The notes beneath the pieces are model-generated. The model did no database searches and was not told the origin of the DNA. It saw only the letters and a list, made by a program, of their open reading frames with translations. A program made the translations under genes and the position numbers. Of a DNA stretch of 42,808 nt, positions 7,776 to 16,033 are shown in pieces. The stretch lies in contig CAAGEQ010000007.1 in assembly GCA_900768915.1 (NCBI GenBank), positions 1-42,808 of the forward strand. The letters run 5' to 3'. The DNA is from Candidatus Gastranaerophilales bacterium. GTDB taxonomy: Bacteria; Cyanobacteriota; Vampirovibrionia; Gastranaerophilales; Gastranaerophilaceae. Numbering within the stretch: the first letter of the stretch is position 1; every line of letters starts with the position of its first letter.

Positions 7776-9860
7776 ATGGCAAGAAAAACTCCATTAGAAA
7801 AGATTAGAAACATTGGTATTGCTGCTCACATCGATGCAGGTAAAACAACTACCACTGAACGTATCTTATTCTATACAGGTAAAACTCACAAAATCGGTGA
7901 AGTACACGATGGTGCTGCTGTAACCGACTTTATGGATCAAGAACGTGAACGTGGTATCACAATCCAATCAGCAGCAGTAACTGCTTCTTGGAAAGGTCAC
8001 CAAATCAACATTATCGACACACCTGGCCACGTTGACTTCACAATCGAAGTAGAACGTTCATTACGTGTATTAGACGGTGTTGTTGCAGTATTCTGTGCTG
8101 TTGGTGGCGTACAATCACAATCAGAAACAGTTTGGAGACAAGCAAACAGATACGAAGTACCTCGTATGGTATTCGTAAACAAAATGGATAGAACAGGTGC
8201 TGATTTTTATCGTGTAGTTGACCAAATCAAAACAAGATTAGGTGGAAACGCAGTTCCTATCCAATTACCAATCGGTTCTGAAGATAAATTCACAGGCTTA
8301 ATTGACTTAATGACAATGAAAGCTGAAATCTATACAAACGATTTAGGTACAGATATCAAGGAAGAAGAAATTCCTGCAGATATGCTAGACAAAGCTAAAG
8401 AATACAGAGAAGCAATGATTGAAGCAATCGCTGAAACTGACGACGATGTTATGATGAAATACTTAGAAGGCGAAGAAATTTCTATTGATGAATTAAAAGT
8501 CGCTTTAAGAAAAGCAGTTTGTGACAACAAAATCGTTCCTGTAACTTGTGGTACAGCATTCAAAAACAAAGGTGTTCAATTATTATTAAACGCAGTTGTT
8601 GATTATATGCCATCACCAGTTGATGTAAAAGCAATTGAAGGTGAATTAGAAGATGGAACAAAAGTTGAAAGACATTCATCAGATGACGAACCATTCTCTG
8701 CATTAGCATTCAAAGTTATGACAGACCCATTTGTAGGTCGTTTAACATTCTTACGTGTATATTCTGGTAAATTAACATCAGGTTCATACGTATTAAATGC
8801 TACCAACGGTAAGAAAGAACGTATCTCAAGAATCGTTCGTATGTATGCTGACCAAAGATTAGAAGAAGATGAAGTATATGCAGGTGATATTTGTGCCGCT
8901 GTTGGTTTAAAAGAAACAACAACAGGTGACACATTATGTGATGAAAAAGCACCTATTATCTTAGAAAGAATGACTTTCCCAGAACCAGTTATCTCAGTTG
9001 CTATTGAACCAAAAACAAAAGCAGACCAAGATAAAATGGGCATTGCACTTCAAAAACTTGCTGAAGAAGATCCATCATTCAGAGTTAAATCTGATACAGA
9101 AACTGGTCAAACAATCATTTCTGGTATGGGTGAACTTCACTTAGACATCATTGTTGACCGTATGATGAGAGAATTCAAGGTAGAAGCAAACATTGGTAAA
9201 CCACAAGTTGCATATCGTGAAACAATCAGAGGTACAGCAGATCAAGAATCATTATTCAAGAGACAATCTGGTGGTAAAGGTCAATATGGTCACGTTAAAG
9301 TTAGAATTTCTCCAGCAGGCGAAAACGAAGGTTTCGTATTCGAAAACAAAATTGTTGGTGGTGCTATTCCTAGAGAATATATTGAACCAGCAAGAAAAGG
9401 TATGGAAGAAGCACTTGAAGGTGGTATCTTAGCAGGATTCCCAATGATTGACGTTAAAGTTGAACTTTACGATGGTTCATACCACGAAGTTGACTCTTCA
9501 GAAATGGCATTCAAAATTGCCGGTTCTATGGCAATGAAAGAAGGTACTAGAAAAGCACAACCATGTATCCTTGAACCAATGATGAAAGTTGAAATCGAAA
9601 TTCCTGATGAATTTACAGGTACAATCATCGGTGACATCTCAAGAAGACGTGGTCGTGTTGAAGGTCAAGAACCTCAAGGAAACACTGGTAACGTAATCGT
9701 TAGAGCATTAGTTCCATTGGCTAACATGTTCGGTTATGCAACTGACTTGAGATCAAATACTCAAGGTCGTGGTACATTCTCTATGGAATTCCATAACTAC
9801 GAACAAGTTCCAGCTAACATCGAAAAAGAAATCATTGAAAAATCAGGTGCTAAAGAGTAG
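7776..9860 (+). CDS. fusA: Translation elongation factor G
   Basis: EF-G is the ribosomal translocase GTPase. The 694-residue product has the GTPase motifs AHIDAGKTTTTE (17-28), the switch I segment ERERGITI (56-63), DTPGHVDF (81-88) and NKMD (135-138). Domains II-V follow, including the conserved SGMGELHLDI and the domain IV segment SGGKGQYGHV. The start is supported by AAGGAAG. It stands between its own promoter and a strong terminator, without rpsL, rpsG or tuf, so the usual str operon arrangement is not seen here. Codon choice is biased as expected for a highly expressed gene. Confidence 0.98.
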   Translation: MARKTPLEKIRNIGIAAHIDAGKTTTTERILFYTGKTHKIGEVHDGAAVTDFMDQERERGITIQSAAVTASWKGHQINIIDTPGHVDFTIEVERSLRVLDGVVAVFCAVGGVQSQSETVWRQANRYEVPRMVFVNKMDRTGADFYRVVDQIKTRLGGNAVPIQLPIGSEDKFTGLIDLMTMKAEIYTNDLGTDIKEEEIPADMLDKAKEYREAMIEAIAETDDDVMMKYLEGEEISIDELKVALRKAVCDNKIVPVTCGTAFKNKGVQLLLNAVVDYMPSPVDVKAIEGELEDGTKVERHSSDDEPFSALAFKVMTDPFVGRLTFLRVYSGKLTSGSYVLNATNGKKERISRIVRMYADQRLEEDEVYAGDICAAVGLKETTTGDTLCDEKAPIILERMTFPEPVISVAIEPKTKADQDKMGIALQKLAEEDPSFRVKSDTETGQTIISGMGELHLDIIVDRMMREFKVEANIGKPQVAYRETIRGTADQESLFKRQSGGKGQYGHVKVRISPAGENEGFVFENKIVGGAIPREYIEPARKGMEEALEGGILAGFPMIDVKVELYDGSYHEVDSSEMAFKIAGSMAMKEGTRKAQPCILEPMMKVEIEIPDEFTGTIIGDISRRRGRVEGQEPQGNTGNVIVRALVPLANMFGYATDLRSNTQGRGTFSMEFHNYEQVPANIEKEIIEKSGAKE

Positions 9861-9884
9861 TTGACAATTCAATAATTTTATAAA

Positions 9885-9921
9885 AAAGATGTGCCTGTGT
9901 TATACAGGCACATCTTTTTTT
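9885..9921 (+). terminator. fusA terminator
   Basis: AAAGATGTGCCTGT pairs with ACAGGCACATCTTT around GTTAT and is followed by a T-run. It is one of the strongest hairpins in the window. Confidence 0.92.
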
Positions 9922-9943
9922 GCATATAAATCTAACTCAATAA

Positions 9944-9972
9944 AAAATAAAAAAGGACAGCATTTGCTGTCC
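9944..9972 (-). terminator. Terminator of the 425-residue gene
   Basis: On the minus strand GGACAGCA and TGCTGTCC (9955-9972) form a stem followed by a T-rich tract. It sits 45 bases after the stop at 10018. Confidence 0.85.
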
Positions 9973-10017
9973 TCAAAATCTTTGATATTCTTAAATTCTT
10001 TAATATTCATTCAAATT

Positions 10018-11295
10018 CTATATATTTGTACTTAATTTTCTTCTATTGTTATGAGCAGAAATTTCTTCACGTGCTTCTTTAGAGAAATTACCGAAAGTAA
10101 TAGATGAGTCTTCTGGCAAACCATAATATTGTGATGCTACTTCATCATTATGTCTTGCTTGTTCTGTTCGCATAGCAGAGAATGCATCTGTAAATCCTTT
10201 AATCAATGCTGTACGTTTTGCAATACTTGGTTCTTTTTTGAAATCTTCATATTTATCACGCATTGTTTCGATATTACTCAATAATTGGTCTTTTATAGAT
10301 TGATCAATATCATCATTCAACAAATATTCATCTGCCTTTTGTTTCATTGCTTCAACCAACTGTTCGGCAACTTCTGGCGATTCAAAAACATTTTCTAAAG
10401 AAACTTTACCATTTTTTACATCATCATTCTTCATAAATGTTCCAACAACATCTAGAATATTCTTTTTGTTAACACCTGATGCTGACAATCCTAATTCACC
10501 AGTACCGTTATCAATAATTGTTTTAACCCAATCATCAGAAATATTTTTGCCTTGTTCTAGGTGTGAATCAATATATTTCTTATATTGATCTTCAACAATA
10601 TCTTTCAATTTACCTTGATTAAACTGATTGTTTAGAATATCATCACAATATTCAACACCTGCTTGAGGGTCATTAGCATATTTATCTTTTATTGCATCAA
10701 CATCAACTGTTTTGCCCCATTTGTCACAATACTTTTTAATTAAATCAAGTCTTGCATCAAATTGTGCTGAATAATCATCTTTTTTAGGAGCATGCAATTC
10801 ACCGTCATTAGAAGAACTATGAACTCCACCAGAGCCATTTGCTCCACCAACTCCGAATGGATTATCCCATGGATTTGTAACATTACCTAAGCCATTAACT
10901 CCACCAGTACCATTAATGCCACCAGTTCCGTTTGCACCGCCAACACCAAATGGATTATCTGAAACCCAAGGATTTTCAGATGCAGGAACGAATGAATAAC
11001 CACCGCCATCTATGTTAAAGACACCACCATAGAATGACTGTTGCGCTCTTTGTCTATCTATAGTATTACCAATACTTGCTGCTGCATTATATAAATTAAC
11101 GGTATCATTATCAATTGCAGGAGAATTCCAAGCTGCCTCCATTGATGTACCAGTAGTACTTATTGGAAATCCATCTGGTCCACAAGTTGTCCATTCTCGA
11201 CCATTACCAAGATACCCATTTGCATATTGAATTTGCAATCTTCTGTTATTAGCATTACTACCATCATTAACTTGACTGTTAATAGTGTTACTCAT
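10018..11295 (-). CDS. Lineage-type protein with N-terminal YANGYLGNGREW domain, 425 residues
   Basis: I do not recognise a named family. Residues about 20-105 form a conserved domain shared with the 96-residue protein encoded just upstream (YANGYLGNGREWTTCGP, SMEAAWNSPA, NLYNAAASIGN, QQSFYGGVFNIDGGGY). A Gly/Asn-rich linker follows with two copies of NPFGVGGANG plus GG-x-NG repeats (about 115-165). The C-terminal 250 residues are helical and charged. There is no signal peptide. I choose the ATG at 11295: the earlier ATG at 11328 lies inside the conserved upstream element, whereas 11295 is preceded by GATGGGGA, as in the 469-residue gene at 34382. A single-gene unit with its own terminator. 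The linker and repeats suggest a structural or surface role, but this is speculative. Confidence 0.75.
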   Translation of the reverse strand: MSNTINSQVNDGSNANNRRLQIQYANGYLGNGREWTTCGPDGFPISTTGTSMEAAWNSPAIDNDTVNLYNAAASIGNTIDRQRAQQSFYGGVFNIDGGGYSFVPASENPWVSDNPFGVGGANGTGGINGTGGVNGLGNVTNPWDNPFGVGGANGSGGVHSSSNDGELHAPKKDDYSAQFDARLDLIKKYCDKWGKTVDVDAIKDKYANDPQAGVEYCDDILNNQFNQGKLKDIVEDQYKKYIDSHLEQGKNISDDWVKTIIDNGTGELGLSASGVNKKNILDVVGTFMKNDDVKNGKVSLENVFESPEVAEQLVEAMKQKADEYLLNDDIDQSIKDQLLSNIETMRDKYEDFKKEPSIAKRTALIKGFTDAFSAMRTEQARHNDEVASQYYGLPEDSSITFGNFSKEAREEISAHNNRRKLSTNI

Positions 11296-11312
11296 ATTTA
11301 AATTCCCCATCT

Positions 11313-11388
11313 TTAATCCCCGTACCATGATAAAGTTTTTTTAGATGAAGAAATTGACTTTTTATTTAAACATGTTTACAAAACTTAA
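11313..11388 (-). promoter_or_regulatory. Conserved upstream element, copy A
   Basis: Read on the minus strand, it runs TTAAG-TTTTGTAAA, GTCAATTT, TCTAAAAA, CTTTAT..., GGGGATTAAAG. It aligns with copies B (12018-12095) and C (34284-34360) over 76-78 bases with near-identical spacing (TCAATT, 17 bases, TTTATM in all three). It ends 17 bases before the start of the 425-residue gene. It probably contains the promoter, perhaps for an alternative sigma factor. Confidence 0.65.
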
Positions 11389-11428
11389 AACATGTCAAAC
11401 CCATGCATGACGGGCATTTGACATGTTT
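11388..11428 (-). terminator. Long inverted repeat, terminator or operator
   Basis: AAACATGTCAAA (11388-11399) and TTTGACATGTTT (11417-11428) are perfect 12-bp arms, and an inner CCC/GGG can extend the stem. On the minus strand it is followed by TTTTAAGTTTTG, so it can end the 96-residue gene transcript 45 bases after its stop. Similar but shorter dyads lie at the same place relative to copies B and C. A regulatory role for the element is therefore also possible. Confidence 0.55.
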
Positions 11429-11472
11429 CAAGTATAACTTTAATTTACGGTTTTTATCGTAATTTAATCTAA

Positions 11473-11763
11473 TTAACAATATCCACCGAGGCCTACCCAA
11501 TTACAAGGTGCGAAAGCATAACCACCGCCATCTATATTAAAGACACCACCATAGAATGACTGTTGTGCCAAATGCCTATCTTCAATATTACCAATACTTG
11601 CAGCGGCATTATACAAATTTACTGTATCATTATCACATGCTGGAGAATTCCAAGCTGCTTCCATTGACAAACCTGTTGTACTTATTGGAAAACCATTAGG
11701 TCCACAAGTCGTCCATTCTCGACCATTACCGAGATATCCATTTGCGTACTGAATACCAATCAT
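11473..11763 (-). CDS. Single-domain paralogue of the 425-residue protein, 96 residues
   Basis: It consists almost only of the YANGYLGNGREW domain. It is about 80% identical to residues 20-105 of the downstream protein by eye, and many of the DNA differences are silent, so the protein sequence is under selection. Unlike the larger paralogue it has four cysteines (TCG, ACDN, PCNW and the final C), which could form disulfides or bind metal. The C-terminus is VGLGGYC. There is no signal peptide. ATGGAGGAATTT precedes the start. Upstream lies a long leader of about 250 bases reaching to copy B of the conserved element. The function is unknown. Confidence 0.7.
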   Translation of the reverse strand: MIGIQYANGYLGNGREWTTCGPNGFPISTTGLSMEAAWNSPACDNDTVNLYNAAASIGNIEDRHLAQQSFYGGVFNIDGGGYAFAPCNWVGLGGYC

Positions 11764-12017
11764 AACTAAATTCCTCCATATAATATTAAGTTGTACTATT
11801 CAATTTTAATGTATTAGTACTCACACTATTTGTAAATACAAATACATACTGTTCTGCAATTTTGGATTACAAAACTACCTGACGAAAAACATCTACACTT
11901 GTACACCGTGTAGTGTGTCGACGACAAGCAACTATTAAATTATTGGTCTTACAAAGTCTTAACTACCCAAAAACTTCTTTAATAAAATAATGTTTTTTTA
12001 AAGTGCTAAATTGACTC
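11764..12017 (-). other. Long structured leader of the 96-residue gene
   Basis: About 250 bases lie between copy B of the element and the ATG at 11763, with no credible reading frame. They contain small dyads: TACAC-g-GTGTA within a larger CTACAC...GTGTAG, and TATTTGT-attt-ACAAATA. If transcription starts at copy B, this is an unusually long 5' leader for this window. I see no known riboswitch. A second, closer promoter is possible but not obvious. Confidence 0.4.
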
Positions 12018-12095
12018 TTTAATTCCCGTACTTATATAAAGTTTTTATTTTCTACAAAATTGACTCAATAAAAAGAACCCATTTACAATTCTTAA
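12018..12095 (-). promoter_or_regulatory. Conserved upstream element, copy B
   Basis: Minus-strand order: TTAAG-AATTGTAAA, GTCAATTTT, ATAAAAACTTTATATAAG, GGGAATTAAAG. Spacing equals copies A and C. A dyad CATGTCA/TGACATG (12110-12133) lies just distal. On the plus strand the same bases include TTGACT-N18-TACAAT, so divergent transcription toward the phosphoesterase gene at 12259 is possible. Confidence 0.6.
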
Positions 12096-12258
12096 CAAAC
12101 ATGAAAATACATGTCACTATTGAACTTGACATGATTCAAATATAAAGGCATTTTATAAAGTACTTGCATTTTTTAAAAAAATTAGTAAACTATACAACAG
12201 TTAAGAATTTGTTGTAAAATTAGGAGGTGTAAAAACAAAAATTTAAGGAGAGTTTTAT

Positions 12259-13005
12259 ATGAAAATTGCTGTTCTGTCAGATATACATGGTAATTTATTA
12301 GCACTAGAATCAGTACTTGAAGATATACAGTCTAAAAATTGTGACAAGATATTATTTCTCGGTGATTATGCATTAGCAGGACCAGAACCTACAGATACCG
12401 TTAATTTTTGTATGAGCCTTTCTGAACACGATAACGTAGAAATGATTCAAGGTAACACCGACAAAATGATTGTCGAATTTAGTGAAGATATTTATCAAAA
12501 AGTTGCTCAAGGAGCACCAATCATGGCAAATGCACTAAGAGAAGAAGCAAACACACTCGGTGAAAAACAAAAACAATTTTTAAAAGAATTGCCTACTACA
12601 AAATCATTAACAATTGATGACGTAAAAATCTTGATGGTACATGGTTCTCCAAGAAGAAACAATGAAGACATCATGCCTGATACACCATTAGAAAAAGTTG
12701 AAGAGATGCTATCAGGAGTAAATGAAGATTTAATTTTATGTGGACACACCCATATACCATGTGGATTTCAAACGAACACAAAACAAACAGTAGTTAATGT
12801 TGGCAGTGTTGGCAGACCATTTACAGAAAATCCTGAATCATGCTATGCGATAATATCAACCAAAGGTAATGGTGAATTTGAGGTTGAGCATAATTTTGTA
12901 AAATATGATAATATACAAGCAGCCAAAACATTAAGTGAAAGGAGTTTTGAAGGGGCTGATAAACTCGCTCACATACTTATTTCACCAAAACACAGACATA
13001 TTTAA
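12259..13005 (+). CDS. Metallophosphoesterase, YfcE/MJ0936-type
   Basis: A calcineurin-like dinuclear-metal phosphoesterase of 248 residues, cytosolic. All metal-binding motifs are visible: D8-x-H10 in LSDIHGN, GD in LFLGDYALAGP, GN in MIQGNTDK, H in MVHGSPRR and GHTH in LCGHTHIPC. The family hydrolyses phosphodiesters or phosphomonoesters of small molecules, and the natural substrate cannot be read from the sequence. The start is supported by TAAGGAGAG. It is a single-gene unit that ends at a bidirectional terminator shared with the minus-strand operon. Confidence 0.9.
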   Translation: MKIAVLSDIHGNLLALESVLEDIQSKNCDKILFLGDYALAGPEPTDTVNFCMSLSEHDNVEMIQGNTDKMIVEFSEDIYQKVAQGAPIMANALREEANTLGEKQKQFLKELPTTKSLTIDDVKILMVHGSPRRNNEDIMPDTPLEKVEEMLSGVNEDLILCGHTHIPCGFQTNTKQTVVNVGSVGRPFTENPESCYAIISTKGNGEFEVEHNFVKYDNIQAAKTLSERSFEGADKLAHILISPKHRHI

Positions 13006-13021
13006 TAAAATAATTCAATTT

Positions 13022-13052
13022 AAAAGGGTAATATTAAATATTACCCTTTTTT
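13022..13052. terminator. Bidirectional terminator
   Basis: AAAAGGGTAATAT pairs with ATATTACCCTTTT. A-runs and T-runs on both sides let it serve the phosphoesterase (plus) and the FMN reductase operon (minus). Confidence 0.88.
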
Positions 13053-13056
13053 ATCC

Positions 13057-13710
13057 TTAATATTCTTCATATTCCATATCTGCTTGCGAGATAAAATTGG
13101 TTCTTAATTTTTCTTCCAATCTTGGATATCGAATACCATTTTCATTACCTGCTTTCAAACATTTCAATAACCAAGCCATATTTTTACCCAATGTTCTCAT
13201 TGTTTGTAAACCCTCTAAATCTTTCTCAACTTCATCAGGATTTTTACCATGTGTCATGTTCCAATATTGAGAACCAACAACAATCATATTACTTATCAAA
13301 AAATAATGGTTTAATTGATCAAATGCAGCACTTGCTCCACCTCTGCGACAATTTACAATGGCTGCAGCCGGTTTATTTTTAAAACAATCACCAGCATAAA
13401 ACATTCTATCTAAAAACGAACGCATACTACCTGCAACATTTGCATAATATACAGGACTACCTACTATCAAAGCATCAGAATATTTCATTTTATCAATAAT
13501 TTCATTAACTCTATCACTTGTGTAAACGCAATGACCATCACCAGATTTTTTACACATTCCACATCCACTACAACCACGAACTAAATCTTTTCCAACATTT
13601 TCAATTTCAAACTCAATACCTGCTTGATACAATTCAACAGTAATTGCTTTTAATGCACGATAAGTACATCCTTTAGGATGAGGACTTCCATTAATTAGTA
13701 ATACTTTCAA
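13057..13710 (-). CDS. NADPH-dependent FMN reductase / iron-sulfur flavoprotein family
   Basis: A flavodoxin-fold protein of 217 residues, starting MKVLLINGSPHPKGCTYRAL, the usual FMN phosphate-binding loop. A cysteine cluster follows (GCSGCGMCKKSGDGHC, about residues 47-62), and then VGSPVYYANVAG and FLDRMFYAG. The CxxCxxC-x5-C spacing is like that of iron-sulfur flavoproteins, so it may carry an Fe-S cluster and transfer electrons, although the substrate is unknown. The start codon is TTG at 13710 with AAAGGAG 6 bases upstream. It is the last gene of the minus-strand operon with yihY and the DHH protein (gap 15 bases). Confidence 0.85.
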   Translation of the reverse strand: MKVLLINGSPHPKGCTYRALKAITVELYQAGIEFEIENVGKDLVRGCSGCGMCKKSGDGHCVYTSDRVNEIIDKMKYSDALIVGSPVYYANVAGSMRSFLDRMFYAGDCFKNKPAAAIVNCRRGGASAAFDQLNHYFLISNMIVVGSQYWNMTHGKNPDEVEKDLEGLQTMRTLGKNMAWLLKCLKAGNENGIRYPRLEEKLRTNFISQADMEYEEY

Positions 13711-13725
13711 AAATTTCTCCTTTTT

Positions 13726-14652
13726 CTATTCCATATCATCTTTATATTCTTCATAAAAGCCACTTTGTTTTGCGATTTCTTCTTGACGTTCCAACACTGC
13801 TAAAATCTTATCTTTTTCAAGTTTATCATGAACTTGAGAGTTTATTTCACCACCAATCAACATTAACATTGATGTAAAATAAAACCAAATCATAAGCATC
13901 GCAAATGCTGCAATTGAACCATAAACAAAATTATAAGTATGCAATTTATTAACATAAATAGAAAAACCACCTGACGCAATCAACCATATTACACAGAAAA
14001 ATAACGTTCCTGGTAAAGCACTCTTACATTTCAATTCTTCAGACCAAGAAACATCTGGGAAAATATAATAATGCAAAAAAGCCATTACAAACAATGCTAA
14101 GAATGCTATTGGCCAACGAATAGCCAATAATAAAGAACCTGTATCAGCAGTCATAATTGTAAATGCTGTTAAAAATCTTATGATTACACGACCAAAAATA
14201 ATTAAATTTATACTTAAAAATAATACTAAAGTATTTACCACCACCATAACAAGAGATAACAATCTTGTATATATAAATGCTCTTGTTTCTTCAACTTTAT
14301 ATGCTCTATTTAAACCTTTTATAACAACAGATAAAGCATTCATTGACATAAACAATGTAACCAAAAGTCCAAAAATAGCAACAGAACGTCCACTTGTAAA
14401 TCCTAATACTTGATTTAAAACAGTATGAATCAACCTTAAAGAATCAGCAGGCATAACCTTTTCTAAAAATATAAATAACGGATTCATATAATAATTTTTG
14501 CCAATCAGATTAAATAATGATACCAAAAATAACATAAACGGGAAAATACCAATAACTAACATATAACTCATTTCAGCAGCCATTCCTGAAAAGTCATTTT
14601 CAATAATAGATACAATAGTATTTTTTAAAAAATTATATGTTTTTTTACGCAT
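13726..14652 (-). CDS. YihY/BrkB family inner-membrane protein
   Basis: The 308-residue product has about six hydrophobic segments and the family hallmarks AAEMSYMLVIGIFPFMLFLV, LFMSMNALSVVIKGLNRAY and a late YGSIAAFAMLMIWFY. It was once labelled RNase BN; the transport or other role of the family remains unsettled. I take the ATG at 14652, which has GAAGGA 8 bases upstream. An earlier ATG at 14676 has no such site. The start overlaps the end of the DHH gene by 8 bases, which implies coupling. The C-terminal 35 residues are charged and cytosolic. Confidence 0.9.
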   Translation of the reverse strand: MRKKTYNFLKNTIVSIIENDFSGMAAEMSYMLVIGIFPFMLFLVSLFNLIGKNYYMNPLFIFLEKVMPADSLRLIHTVLNQVLGFTSGRSVAIFGLLVTLFMSMNALSVVIKGLNRAYKVEETRAFIYTRLLSLVMVVVNTLVLFLSINLIIFGRVIIRFLTAFTIMTADTGSLLLAIRWPIAFLALFVMAFLHYYIFPDVSWSEELKCKSALPGTLFFCVIWLIASGGFSIYVNKLHTYNFVYGSIAAFAMLMIWFYFTSMLMLIGGEINSQVHDKLEKDKILAVLERQEEIAKQSGFYEEYKDDME

Positions 14653-15607
14653 TACTATTCCTTCTAATTTCATCAAGTAATTTTTTTACAGAAGTTTCAA
14701 CATTAGATTTTATTGTACAACCCGCAGCACGAGAATGTCCTCCACCACCAAAAACAAAGCATATTTTTGCAACATCATACTTTTTGCTACGCATTGAAAT
14801 TTTACAAGTTTTTGGTTCTAATTCTTTTACAACAAATGCTATATCTGTTGTATCAATTGCTCGCAATTGTTCTGCTAAACCTTCTGTATAATCATCTTTT
14901 GCATTAAATTTTTCAAAGTCTTTTCTATACACTGTTGTATAAGCAATCTTATCATCATCAACAAACTGTGCTTTACCAATACAATAATTTTGAAACATTA
15001 CATAATTTTTTGATTTAAACTCATAACAATGAGCAAACACACTATTTGGGTTAACACCTTTTTCGACTAAATCAGCAACAATCTTAAACACATCTGAAGT
15101 TGTATTATCAAATCTAAATCCGCCAGTATCAGTCAAAATTGCTGTATATAAACATTCTGCTGTATCTTTATCAATTTCCCAATCAGAGTTTTTAAACAGA
15201 TTATATAAAACTTCACCAGTAGAACTAGCCTCTGGGACAACATAATTATAATCACCAAAATTATCATTAGTTTTGTGATGGTCAATATTGATTGTAACTT
15301 TTGCTTTATCAAACAATATTTTTGCAGCAGCAATTCTATCAATTGCAGCGACATCTACAGTTATAACCAAATCATACACTAAAGAATTATCATATACAGA
15401 TTTTGCCTCTTTAAAATGAGGTAAAAAACTATAACTTGGTGATACATAAGAAAGTGCACACATATCACATTTCTTTTTAAATCTTTTATATATTGCTGAA
15501 TACAATCCGAAAGTTGAACCTAACGCATCACCATCAGGATTAACATGAGATACAATAAGAATTTTTTTCGAATTTTTTATTATGTCTTCCGTATTCGTAA
15601 AATTCAT
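14645..15607 (-). CDS. nrnA: DHH-family nanoRNase / pAp phosphatase
   Basis: NrnA-type enzymes degrade 2-5-base oligoribonucleotides and dephosphorylate 3'-phosphoadenosine 5'-phosphate. The 320-residue product has the DHH-domain motifs SHVNPDGDALGS, DVAAIDR, NIDHHKTND and TDTGGFR. It ends with the DHHA1 signature FGGGGHSRAAGC. I use the ATG at 15607, because a -10 TATTAT lies 6 bases upstream and no ribosome site is present, so the mRNA should be leaderless. The longer frame from 15625 would start inside the promoter. First gene of the operon with yihY and the FMN reductase. Divergent from the DUF721 gene, with overlapping promoters. Confidence 0.92.
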   Translation of the reverse strand: MNFTNTEDIIKNSKKILIVSHVNPDGDALGSTFGLYSAIYKRFKKKCDMCALSYVSPSYSFLPHFKEAKSVYDNSLVYDLVITVDVAAIDRIAAAKILFDKAKVTINIDHHKTNDNFGDYNYVVPEASSTGEVLYNLFKNSDWEIDKDTAECLYTAILTDTGGFRFDNTTSDVFKIVADLVEKGVNPNSVFAHCYEFKSKNYVMFQNYCIGKAQFVDDDKIAYTTVYRKDFEKFNAKDDYTEGLAEQLRAIDTTDIAFVVKELEPKTCKISMRSKKYDVAKICFVFGGGGHSRAAGCTIKSNVETSVKKLLDEIRRNSNA

Positions 15608-15609
15608 TA

Positions 15610-15643
15610 TATAATAATAACACAAAACTACTTATGGTGACAA
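15610..15643. promoter_or_regulatory. Overlapping divergent promoters, nrnA and DUF721 gene
   Basis: Minus: TTGTCA (15638-15643), 18-base spacer, extended -10 TG-T-TATTAT (15614-15622), then 6 bases to the nrnA ATG. Plus: TATAAT (15610-15615) for the DUF721 gene. The two -10 boxes share bases, so the two polymerases should exclude each other. Confidence 0.6.
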
Positions 15644-15645
15644 AA

Positions 15646-15984
15646 ATGAAAGAAATCTTATACACAGACTTCAAAGGCGTTGATAGTTTAATTTCGGAAA
15701 TGCTAAAAGATAACGAAATATTACAAAAAGCAATGAAACGTGCAAACCTTTATACATTTTGGGCAAAAGTAGTTGGTAAACCATTTGATAAAAAATCAAA
15801 ACCTTATGGTATGATTAACGGCACTACAATGATTATCGCTTGTGAAAATGCAGCAGTAGTACAAGAATTAACACTAAGAAAACGACAAATTTTAAAAAAA
15901 TATACACCATACGTAAAATCATTGAATATTACCCTTAAAGATATTATGTTTGATGCAAAAAAATGGAATAAAGTTACTAACTAA
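15646..15984 (+). CDS. DUF721 family protein (DciA-like)
   Basis: A DUF721 protein of 112 residues. In other bacteria this family includes DciA, which helps load the replicative helicase DnaB. Visible family features are the N-terminal IL-x-K region, ANLYTFWAKVVGKPFDKKSKPYGM, GTTMIIACENAAVVQELTLRKRQIL and ISLKDI-like VKSLNITLKDIMFD. I prefer the ATG at 15646, preceded by GGTGA at a normal distance. An upstream in-frame ATG at 15634 is possible and would add four residues. It is 49 bases upstream of dgt, which has its own promoter. Confidence 0.75.
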   Translation: MKEILYTDFKGVDSLISEMLKDNEILQKAMKRANLYTFWAKVVGKPFDKKSKPYGMINGTTMIIACENAAVVQELTLRKRQILKKYTPYVKSLNITLKDIMFDAKKWNKVTN

Positions 15985-15998
15985 TTTCGTGTCAATCA

Positions 15999-16026
15999 TA
16001 GACAGTTAGCAAAAAAATGTTATAAT
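15999..16026 (+). promoter_or_regulatory. dgt promoter, leaderless
   Basis: TAGACA (15999-16004), 16-base spacer, extended -10 TG-T-TATAAT (16018-16026), then 7 bases to the ATG at 16034. There is no Shine-Dalgarno sequence. Confidence 0.65.
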
Positions 16027-16033
16027 AAATAAT

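Noticed and set aside
11328..11328. Longer start for the 425-residue protein at 11328
   Set aside because: This ATG is inside the conserved upstream element; the ATG at 11295 has a GGGG ribosome site in the same place as the 469-residue gene.
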